Assembly: GCA_027625915.1 (NCBI GenBank)
Contig: JANTQA010000047.1
Span: 10,788,001-10,852,000, forward strand
Origin: Anaeramoeba flamelloides
Taxonomy: Eukaryota > Metamonada > Anaeramoebidae
Reading direction: 5' to 3'
Length of the DNA stretch: 64,000 bases
Below the pieces are notes generated by a model. That model searched no databases. It saw nothing but the letters and a program-made list of their open reading frames with translations, and was not told the origin of the DNA. Below, piece by piece: positions 49,198 to 59,520 of this stretch; within the stretch, counting starts at the first letter, position 1; the number at the start of each line of letters is the position of its first letter. Made by a program: the position numbers and the translations under genes.

Positions 49198-50436
49198 GAG
49201 GTTTTGATGATAACCTACTTAATTCACGATAAAGTTACAAAAATCGCGATAATTTCCATCAAATCGCGATAATATCAGAAAATCGCGAAATTCAATATTA
49301 TCGCGATAATATAACAAATCACGATAATTCTATAAAATCGTGATAAATGCCAAAATATCGCGATTAAAAAGTAATCGCGATAATATAGTTGATGGGTTTT
49401 TGGGTTAATTGAGAAATATTTTTACAAAAAAATTTTTTTTGATTAAAAAATAGATTATGTGAAAAAAAGTCATTCTTTGAAAAAGCAACAATTAAAGATA
49501 CTTGATCCAATCAAGGATCAGATCAAAGAGTTTTATTGTGTTTTCATTTTATTTGGTTGACAAACCTATCGATCCTTTAAGATCAACAACAATAAGAAAT
49601 AAAGAGAAATAAATATTTTTCTCAGTTAATCATGGTGTTGGAAAATGCTTTGAATAAAAGGGTATTTACAAAACAACCAACCCTTTGCCCGTTCTTTAAA
49701 AAAATTTGCTCTTGTGGTTAAAATATTTTCAACATTCTCCGAAAGCTAAAAGGGGTTGATAAACTTTTCAAACGCTTTCACAACACCCTTGCCAGATGAT
49801 CACCAATTATTAAGATTTTTTATAGATTTGACTTCTTGTTTTTCTTTTTCTTCTTTGAGTATCTCTGTATTGGACCGAAAACACAATTAGAGCTTAGAGG
49901 TTTTTGTTTGATCGATCACCAATAAGAAGGAAAATTATTCTTTATTCTTTTTTGCTATTTAAAATTGTGAAGGTAACAACCCCATTGTCAGAAAACACAT
50001 CTATCTTATATTCAAGTGTATTGTTGAAATGGGTAATTATTAGTTTGAGAATAAAATTTGTTTGTGATTTTATATTTTGATATAAAAAAAAAATGAATCG
50101 AAATAAATTTTCTGTTTCCACAACAAGCCTAACTTATTCCCTTCAAAAAAGTTTTCTGTCTTACAAAACTTTCAAACACTTGAAGACAGTACACAACCCT
50201 TACAAACACTTTCAAAAATTTATTAAAGTGAAAGGCTTGTAAAAGTCTCAAGGTGTTGTAAAAGTCAAGAGATTTTTTTAAGGTAATTCCAAAAAAATAA
50301 TTTTTCATTTTTTCGCGATAATGTGAATATCGCAATAATGTTGAATATCGCGATAAAGTTGGACTAATGGCGATTTTTAATAATATCGAGATTTTATTGT
50401 TAATATCAGGATAATATATGTTATCATCAAAACCTC
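49198..50436. mobile_element. TA-flanked non-coding transposon with TATCGCGATA arrays, copy 2
   Basis: Same TIR GAGGTTTTGATGATAAC and same orientation as copy 1, TA on both sides, 1239 bp. Five exact TCGCGAT motifs lie near the left end and two near the right, with further near-matches such as TCACGAT, TCGTGAT and TCGCAAT. The interior aligns with copy 1 throughout, with scattered substitutions and small indels. No ORF. It ends 183 bp before the 3' end of the ABHD17-like gene. Confidence 0.88.
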
Positions 50437-50618
50437 TACTATAATATCACAAATAAAAATAAATAACACATAATTCTAATCAAAATTGAATTTTAATTTT
50501 TGAATTCTAAAATATCCCAATTTTGATTATAATTTTGATTTTTAACCATGATTATTCTTCTACTTGTTATTATTTTGGTACTCCCCCCCAACTTTAATTT
50601 AGACCCCAAGTCTAATTC

Positions 50619-53600
50619 TTACTCAGATTCCGGTTCCAGTTCCAATTCCAATTCGGTTTCAGGCTCCGTCTCCGATTCAGATTCTGTTAGATTAAACATA
50701 TCAAAAATTGGCTGAGAAAAGTCTATTTTTGAAAGTTCATTAAATCTTGATTCATATTTTGATTCTGTCGCTATATTCGAAACAATATCTTGCCCATCCT
50801 CTAATTTTGAATCTGAATCTGAATCTGAATCTGAGCTTTCGAACCAGATGTCATCATTGCCAAAAATGATATTTTTTTGTTTATTGTTTCTTTTCATTTT
50901 TCGAGGTTTCCATTTTGGATAATATCTATAAGATTTCGTTTCACAACTTTTTGAATGGGAGTGTTTAATTTTATTTTTTTCATCATTTTTCAAATCATTA
51001 TTTTGCTTATTAATTTTATTTTTATTTGACTTTAAATCCACATTTAATTCTTTATGTAATTTTGAATTAGAATCAATATTTATGTTATCATTATTATTTT
51101 GATTTGAATTTTTATTTGATTCAGATCCAGATCCAAAATCAGAATTAATTATTACTTTTGATGTATTATTCGTCTCCGTTTCTGATTCTGTTTCATGTCT
51201 TGATTCGGATATGTGCCCAGACATGGTTTCAGATTCCGATTCCGATCCAGATTCCGATTCTGATCCAGATTCCGATTCCGATTCCGATTTAGATTCCGAT
51301 TCGAATTCGGAATTAAAATCAGAATTAGTATTAGTACGCACGTCTGTATTTAATTCAGATTGTGAATGGGGCTTTGTTAAAATCTTTGAGTCTGATTTTG
51401 AATAGAAATCTTGTTCTTTACCAAATTCTGACTTATTTTTTGAAGATGCACTCGAATCAATTTTTTTAAATTGGCTCGAATTTCGATAACTATTTTTCCT
51501 GTTTCTATTTTGGGTATTCTCTTGATGGCCATGCCATAATTTGCATAAATGTTCAATAAATCGATTGATTTCTTGATAGAATTGCTTTCTATAATTAGTT
51601 TCCAAATCATTATGGCCTGCATTTTCGATCCAAACACCATCAAATTTGTTCGGAACTAATTGATATAATTGCTTCCCATGTTCAATGTTTACAACGGTAT
51701 CGTCAGTACCATGTATAATTAACACGGGGCATTTTACCTTTCTAGCTTTGGATTTATTGACAAAGCTATCAAATGGTATATTGAAGGCAAGCTTTACCCC
51801 CACACGGATACAGGAAAGAAGTGGGGCGATTAATAATACACCAGAGCACGATCTACAGGTGGCCAATTCCATGACAACGGCAGAACCAAGACTGTAGCCA
51901 AATAATATGATTTCAGATGGATCGATTTTTTTCTTCTCAACAGCCCACTTAAATGCAGCCTTACCAGCACGGTAACAATTCTTTTCTCTTAACTTCCCTT
52001 GCGCCTGTGGGTACCCTGGATATTCGAATAATAATACATTACAATTAGTCTTCTTCGTAATCCTGATTGCTAAACTTTCCAATTCAGAAATTGTTTGGTT
52101 GTTTCCATGTGAAAAAATGATTGTCAAACGTTTTCTTTTTTTAATATTCTTCATTTCAATTTCTTTTTATAATTTATTTTAAATTTTTTTTTTTTTTTTT
52201 TTTAGAGATTACAAAATACAAATTTTTAATAATTCATCAAAAATTTAATTTCTTCATTTCGAAACAAATTATTTTCTTTAAGTACATAATCAATTTAATT
52301 ATATTTAATCTAATTTGTGGTTATTTTGTAACGCTCTAAAGTTGACAAAGTAAGGATTTTGTAACATTCTAGAGATAAAAATAACTCTTTTGAAAAAATG
52401 AAAAAAAATGAAAAAAAAATCTTCGAGATCTCAAAAAGCGCCCAAGATCAACACTTCAAAACTAACATTGTTGTTTTCCAAATTATATTTCTAAGCATTC
52501 AAATTGAAAATTGGGTGTCTCTCTTTGGATCTTTTTTAAAAAAGTGTCCTCATTTTTGATTGTTGATTTTTGGAAATTAATCAGTCATACATCACTTGTT
52601 GGTTTGTTTTTAATTGGCCTTAGTTCTTGAAAAAATTCTAAAAATTTAATTTCCATTTCAAAAAATTATTTTTCAAAGTAATGACTTGACAATTAAGAAT
52701 TTTAACTCTATTTTTTGTTAAGATAGTTCCGTTTTTCTTTTTTCTTGAATTACTCCTTTCTGGCAATAAATAGATTTTTCCACTTTTGAAGAAATTTTGA
52801 GTTTTTTTTTACATTGAAAATATTCTCAAAAATTTATTCTATTTTTTGAAAAGATTTTCAAATTTGATTTTTCATTTTTGAATTTTCTTTTTTACAGTTC
52901 GAGAAAAAAAGTGAAACAGGGAAAAAAAGCGAAACATGGTTTTTAATTAGGAACCTTACCGAAAACGAAAAGTAAAACCAATTAAAAGAAGAAACAAATT
53001 AACTTCAAATAATAATCCATTATATTATTTTCAATCAAACCAACAAAAACAATTTAAATCCCCTTTTTGATCTCAATCTGATAGAGTTGTTTTGGAGATC
53101 ACCAAAAATAGTCAATTTTTTAAACAATATTTATAATAATTAATCTATCAGATAAAAACCCATACCAAAAGATAGTATTAAAAAAGCTGTTATTGTGTTG
53201 GAATCCTCCATTTTTTCTTTAATCATTATATATCTATTCTTTTATTAATTGATCTTATTTTTCATTTTCAGGTTCTATTAAGGTTCCCAATTAAAAAAGC
53301 ATATGAACGTTTTTTCCCTGCTTCACTTTTTTTCCCAAATGGTTAATTATAAAACTTTAAGAAACCAATACCATTTTTACTTATTGTTTAATGTTAGTTA
53401 CTTTGATCATTATATGTACAAGTCTTGTATAAAAAAAACCTGGCTTTTATTTTGAAACATGGATTAGTCAAGTAGGGATGGTGTTATTTTGACAATAGTA
53501 GAATGTTAAATATTTGTTTTTTTTAGTTGGTGATTTTGGTTCAATACTTTTAAGGCTTTCATTCACATTCAGGTTTAAATTCGAGGTGTTGGTGTACTTT

Positions 53601-54658
53601 GTTTGAACTTTCTTCTCTTTTTTAATGTTTACAAATCTTTTTATATTTGGAAAGTAAAAGAAAAATATTATCCTCTTTGATAGATCTGTTCTCAAAAAGT
53701 ATTTAATAAAACCCTAAAAATAGATCTATTGAAGTTTGTCAACTATTTGAAAGATACCTATTTAAGACCTTGACTTGGCACTCTTTTATAAGGATAGTAT
53801 TCGCTTTTCTTTCAATAACTTTTTTTTTTCACACTTTTTTGAAAATCACAAGGCGAGAACAGCTTTTGTTTTGATATGAAAATGTTCTTTTGTTCTTACT
53901 GACAAAAAAATTAGCCAAATAACAGAGCCAATAAGAAATTGCCTTAGCATTTCAAAAGTGTTGTGATTATGAAATGAAAAAAAATCTGTGATAAATTGAG
54001 GAAACAAAAAATATTTACTTTCGTTTTCGCTTTCGCTCTCGCTTTCGGTTTGTAATTCGAGATCGCTGTCTGTGCTTGAGTCGCTTTCTGAATCGGTAAG
54101 TACTCGTTTATTTTGTTTTTGTTCACTTTTTGTGTTGGTATTAAAATCAAGTGCTATTTGATTATTCATTGGTTTCTTGTTCTTTCCAAAATTTTTTTGT
54201 TTTTTCAAAATTTGTTCGTGTTCTTGTTCCCATTCAGAACCAGAACTATTTCCAAAATCATTGTTTTGGTGGACTTTCGAGTTGTTTTGGTGTTCTTCTT
54301 CTTCCTCGTCTTCGTCTTCTTGTACTTTTTTTTTTAATTTTATTTTTGTTTTTATCTTGGAATTTTTGTTCAAATTCATCACAATTTGTTTTTTGACCAG
54401 ATCTTTGTCTGGTTCAATATCACTGGAATTTGTTTTAAATTGACTCCTTTGTTTTGTTGGTGAATAATTTTCATTACCTAATTTGAAGCCACCTTTCTGT
54501 TTTTGCACTAGCCTTTCAAAATAAATGTCGTCGGGTGTAAACCATAAAATTGGAATTTTTAAGTTATTTGATGTTACTGTCCAATGTAAGTGCTCTCGGC
54601 TCATCAATGGTGCAGTTGATGGTGGCCTAAGTACCAGTTTCCCAAACATTGGTCCCAT
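50619..54658 (-). CDS. ABHD17: ABHD17-like alpha/beta hydrolase with acidic insertion and tail
   Basis: Model: complement(join(50619..52162, 54019..54658)), 727 residues, with one 1856-bp phase-1 intron (donor GTAAAT). Exon 1 starts MFGKLVLRPPSTAP and gives the first strands (LKIPILWFTPDD). A low-complexity, highly charged insert of about 180 residues follows. Exon 2 resumes the fold with LTIIFSHGNNQTISELESL. Nucleophile Ser304 is in FGYSLGSA, Asp368 in IIHGTDDTVV and His397 in ENAGHND, a complete triad. After the domain (about residue 425) comes a Ser/Glu/Asp/Asn-rich tail of 300 residues with runs of SES and SDSD. ABHD17 enzymes remove palmitate from membrane proteins. The Cys-rich N-terminus that anchors animal ABHD17 is not visible here, so membrane attachment is unclear. 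The AGG/GATC-poor AT-rich intron holds a MITE (52899). A short upstream exon cannot be excluded. Confidence 0.85.
52899..53342. mobile_element. MITE with pogo-like TIR in the ABHD17-like intron
   Basis: Left end GAGAAAAAAAGTGAAACAGG followed by GAAAAAAAGCGAAAC; the right end, in complement, has GGGAAAAAAAGTGAAGCAGG then GAAAAAACG. The inner TIR also matches (TTTAATTAGGAACCTTA against TTTAATTGGGAACCTTA). The paired GAAAAAAAGTGA units resemble the TIR of the pogo-type element at 47414. About 444 bp, no ORF. Confidence 0.7.
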
Positions 54659-55572
54659 TTTGATTGAAGTCGTTTATTTTTGAAAAAAAGTGAAGGTTTT
54701 TTTGGCTTGTTTTTTAAAAGATTAACTTTTCGAAAGACAAAACGAAAAAAGAAAAAATTTTTGAGAAAATGAATAAAAATAAAAATAATTTCCATTTTTG
54801 ACCAATCCCAAAAAGGTAAATAATTTTTAAGACTTTTGAGGTGACTTTCAGATAAAGTTAAAAAATGATGAACAATTTTTTTTGAAAAGGCAAAAAAATT
54901 GTAATTTTCCACTTTCAAAAGAAAAACTTTTTATTTCAAGTTTTCAAATAAACTACAAATTATTAGAATTGAAAAACACCAAGAACCTCACAAAACCCAT
55001 TAGGAATGAAACTACAAGAAATTTAATTCAGCTTCCTTATTAACTTTTAGAGAATTATTTAATTTATTTTAATTTGATTCTAATAATAGTTGAAGAGATT
55101 AGTATAATATAGATTCTCAAGAATTAAAGTTGGTTGTTATTAAAATTAAATGAATCTCTTCTGAGTTAAATGGTTCAAAAGGCTTGAAAAAATCTGTTAC
55201 AAATATAATTGAACAATAAAATACAGTATCAAACGATCAGTCTCTCAAATGCTATCATCCATCATAACTGAAAATTTTTCATAAAAAATCTCGACAGTTG
55301 TATTTTTGAAATCTCTCTCATAATAAACATTATTATGTCTGACAATTTTGTAAAAGGTTTACACTTTATTAGATATTAATGGGAATAGCAAAAAAAATGA
55401 AAATTTTCAGTAATATTTTTTTTATTTTTAATTGTAAAAGTTTTGAAATTTTTATTTGACTTAGTGGAGAGATATTTGAATCTATTTTTTTAATAGTCAA
55501 AAAAAAAATCATATTTTTTCAATTTCAAAATAAAAAATCAATTTGTTTTTTGAAAAGATATTGCTAAATTAA

Positions 55573-56077
55573 GCACTACGTTCCCACCCTTGAGAGGACT
55601 GTGTAATTGCTTTATTTCACTTTCAATTCTCACAAAAAATTTTCACATAAAGAAATTAGACAAATAAAAAAAAAAAACATTATAAAATGATCTTTAGCTT
55701 TTCACACAGACTATTTTTCTTTTTTTTTCAATGAAAAGGAAAATTGAAAATAACAAAAAAAATAATTACAAAAAATGGCTTTTGGGGATTTTCAAGTGCC
55801 TTTCAAATTTGAGAACATTTCAAACTTATAAAAGCAAATGTAAAAAAATGTAGAACAGCCCAAGAAAATAGGCGAGTTCGAAAAGTTGAAACCAAAATTC
55901 TAAAATATTAAAATCAAAATTTTACATGAGCTAACAATGTAAAAATTGTGAATATTGTAAAAATATCACTTTTTTTCAATAGGAAATTCTCCTTGTACAA
56001 ATATTAATTGGATTACAGAACTCTTTCAAGGGTGATTTTATACATTATTTCACTGATTTCACCTAAAGGTGTAGTCC
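55573..56077. mobile_element. MITE with TTAA flank, copy 2
   Basis: Left end TTAAGCACTACGTTCCCACC and right end GGTGTAGTCCTCAA match copy 1 at 3415-3923. Interior blocks CCCTTGAGAGG, CTATTTTTCTTTTTTTTTCA and CTCTTTCAAGGGTGATTTTA are in the same order. Confidence 0.7.
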
Positions 56078-56214
56078 TCAAATTGGAAAACTGATTGTTT
56101 TTATGTTTTTTCAAATAGTTTTTATCATTTTATTTTTTTCCATGTTTGGGTTTTAATATATATTCCCAGTTTTTTTTTAGCAATTTTTTTTAACGTTCAG
56201 TATTTTTTGAATGT

Positions 56215-56445
56215 TACTATTTGTTGTAAAATAAATCAAATAATAGTTCCATTGAGCTTTCGAAAAAAAAATTTATAAATGAGCTCAAATTTCACCTTTT
56301 TATTTCCTAAATTAGCTTAAATTATTAAATTATCTATTAACAAAATAGGGGGCTTTGATTATTTATTTTAATTCCTGGAACGTAATTTTTTAGAAATTTG
56401 AATTAAAAAATTGATCTTTTTATTTTACAATAAACAGAAATATTC
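56215..56445. repeat. Remnant of the GACTACTATTAGTTGTAAAA family
   Basis: Left block TTACTATTTGTTGTAAAATA and right block TATTTTACAATAAACAG are diverged inverted copies, matching the TIR of the element at 26106. Confidence 0.55.
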
Positions 56446-56699
56446 AATCCAAGCTCATTAATTGTTATTAATTTCAAAAAAAAAAAATATCCCAAAAAAT
56501 AGTTGTTTTTTGCAAAATTCTATAATTTTGAAAAAGGGTGTATTCGTATCTTAATGATTTTAAGAACTATTTTTTTTTAATTGACAGATAATTATCATAA
56601 CTTGGTAAAAATAATTTATAAAAGATGTATAAATGAAATCAAAATGTAATTGATGTTAACTTGAATTTTCAGAATTGATTTTTTTTCCTAGTAATCAGT

Positions 56700-57490
56700 G
56701 TTTGAAAATATAATCCCAATTTTTTTTTTTAATTCAAGTTCTAAGTCAACATCAAGTTCACTACTTAATAGTATATCTACAGTAAAATATATTTTGAAGG
56801 TAAAATGCTTCAAATTTTGAGAAGGTTTTAAATTATGAATTGAATTTGTTCAAAATTTTTCAAAATTTCAAATAGATTTACTGTTATTAAAATAATACCT
56901 TCAGAAAAGTTTAATTGGCGTTTCAAAATAAAAACCTGTTTTTTATAAAAAAACTATTACTTTAACTGATTATATAAGTTGGAAATAAACCAAAAGTAAA
57001 TATTAGGCTAATTTCTTCAAGTTCTATTGCTTTTATTTCAATTCTAAATGAAAAAAAAAAAACTCACTTCCTTTTTCATAATTTTGCTTTGCTAAATTGA
57101 GTTCTCAAAGAAGTGGTTGGAATTTATGGCTCTATTTGAAAAAGGATAAATGAAAATGAAGTGAAAATTTACCACCCTTATTATAGATATAACCATATTG
57201 AAAAAAAGAAATTATGAAAGAGAAAAGATCAAATTGGAAAATTTTATATTAAAAAATAGATGAAATTTTTCTGAAAATTTATCAACATCAAAAAAAATCA
57301 AAAATTTCAAAAAAATTAAGAATATTACGAAAACTTTTATCAAAATTCAATTAATAATTTAAAACTTTCTCAAAATTTCAAAGATTTTACCTTCAAAATA
57401 TATATTACTGTAGATGTACTATTGTGCAGTGAATTGGGTGTTGCAATGGAAAAAAAAAAAAAAAAGGTCATACTTATATTTTGAAACATT
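56700..57490. repeat. Inverted pair of family A repeat copies
   Basis: The block ATCTACAGTAAAATATATTT with TTGAAGGTAAAAT near 56780 occurs in complement near 57390, giving arms of at least 75 bp. The outer parts resemble family A (TTTGAAAATATAATCC at 56711; in complement TTTCAAAATATAAGTATG at 57490, with GCAACACCCAATT). Confidence 0.6.
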
Positions 57491-58439
57491 GGTTATAGTT
57501 GTTGGTAAGAAATTATTTTGATAAGTGAAATTGTTTTGATTTTTTTATTTCTTTTGAATATTAGATCAAGAAGGGATTAATATGATTTAATTGAACCCAG
57601 GTCTGGAGAGGATTTCAAACACCAATTGTAAAAAAGTGATGCTAAGATGGGTATGATCTTTGTGATCCTAATTTCTAAAAAATTAACACTATTTTTTGGG
57701 AAAAATTATATATTTGATCCTTTATTTTTAAGAATTTTATTTTCATGGTCAAATGTTAAGAAACCAATCTGGTTTTATGGTATTGTGTTTTGTGAGTTTT
57801 CTTTTTCATTTTTGGTGTAAACCTTCTCTATATGAAAAGAAGTATATCTTTTATTTTGAAACCAAGTTTTACAAAGCCTTAACCTCTTATTTTAACAACA
57901 TTTATTGAACTGTTTAAAAATAAATTAGATTAATTTGAATGATATATCAATTGTTCAATTATAATAAGCAGAAGTAAAGTTAAGAAATCGTGTAAAACCC
58001 AATTTACCTTTGCACTGATCAACACTTCTACCACCTTACTGTCAATTAATAGAATCAACTTTTGTTTAATTTTTCTTTATTCTGGAATAATTTAAATTCG
58101 TTCGATAAAGCTATTTTGATAAAAGTCCCAAATAAAAGTTTGCGAAAAGATTACCCAAACTGTTTAATTTGGATGACATCGACAATTTGAATTCAGACCT
58201 ATTAAACTTTAAGACTTTCTTTTTTCGTATACCTTTTACTATGAAACTTTGAAAGAAAGAAGACATGTTCAAAAATTATTACAATTGAAAGGCTAACGAA
58301 ACTATCTTTTTTTCATTCTCGATCAATAAATAGGTTACACAAAACAAACATTCAAGCAAACTAGACTTTCCAAACGGTTTTCAATAACCTAATTACAAAG
58401 ATTAAAGTGATTAAAATGATGCATGCCCAACGATATTAA

Positions 58440-58860
58440 TCTGTGTTTCAAAATAAAATCCGGGCTTTTTTTTTCTTGTTCCAATGCAACACCCAATCCA
58501 CAGTCTGGTGTTATATGTAATTTTAAATCAATTTCGAAAAGAATCTCTTTGATATTTTTAGTAAATTTTAAAATTAGGAATGTAATTTGTTTAAAAATTT
58601 TTTTGTAATTTTCTCGATTTTTTTATTTTTTTGATTGATAAAAATTTTCAAAAAAATTTTCTTCTATTTTTTGAGATAAATTTTCTAATTTGATCCGTCA
58701 TTTTTCGAATTTCTTTTAAATAATAGAATTTTAAGTAACAACATATCAGATTTAATTATAGGTTTGTTGTCAGTTTCTTTGATCAGTTGATGTATTGGTC
58801 TTTAATGACAAAAAAATACGCTTTTTTCTTTTGAAACATGAATTAAACTTTTCGGCAATA
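58440..58860. repeat. Dispersed repeat family A, copy 3
   Basis: Begins GTTTCAAAATAAAATCCGGG and keeps the block order of 3945-4320 and 22255-22860, ending with a TTTGATCAGTTGATGTATTG block. The 61-codon open frame inside it is not a gene. Confidence 0.65.
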
Positions 58861-59520
58861 TTATTTTTAAAACAACTATATTTTTTTCCAAAATAGAGAG
58901 ACAGTGATGGTGTGCTATCGCTTTGAGTTTTCAGGAACCACTTTGATTTTGTTCTTCAATTATTTCGCCTACTATTCAAAAATAAGATTTTAAAATCTTT
59001 AAAAGCTAACAAATCTAAATCCACAAACAAATAATTTTTCAGAAATACATGAACTTGACTTTTTAGACACACCTAACAGAAGGTGTGAGAAAAAGATCAA
59101 CCTTTTTATAAAAGGAATAGAAATTAAAAAAATTAATTTCCAACTGTAAAACCAAACGAAAGAGACTTTCTTATTTCTAACAAATGAAAAGTAAACTCTT
59201 GGTTCAGGGTTTGATTTTTCATAATTAAATATAATTTGTTGACATTAAAACCTTAAAAAGGGTTAATTACAAATAATAAACAAACTTTTAGCAAAAACTG
59301 AAATGTTTTCTGAGCTGTCTCTTGACAAAGAAACATTCATTTGAGAAACTTTGAAATTATTAAGGAATTAATTTCTTTCTAATTATTGTTAAGACCACAA
59401 CGATAATACCCATCGTAATCCTTATAGGCACCTTTAACCAAGGTAAGTATATTTTTTAATAAAAAGTCTTTATTTTTTTTCAATAATCTTCATATTAAAT
59501 ACTCTCAAAAAACAATAAAT

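Larger units (their letters stand above)
54659..59520. other. Gene-free region between divergent ABHD17-like and PAQR genes
   Basis: Both promoters must lie here. The DNA contains a TTAA-type MITE (55573), a remnant of the GACTACTATTAG family (56215), an inverted pair of family A repeats (56700-57490) and a fuller family A copy (58440). No coding sequence recognised. Confidence 0.5.

Noticed and set aside
51211-51405. Asp/Ser-rich open frame on the plus strand
   Set aside because: It is the antisense reading of the Ser/Glu tail of the ABHD17-like gene.
53468-53695. 75-codon minus-strand open frame inside the ABHD17-like intron, possible extra exon
   Set aside because: The two known exons already join in matching phase. 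This frame has no hydrolase similarity and would not fit between the two halves of the fold.
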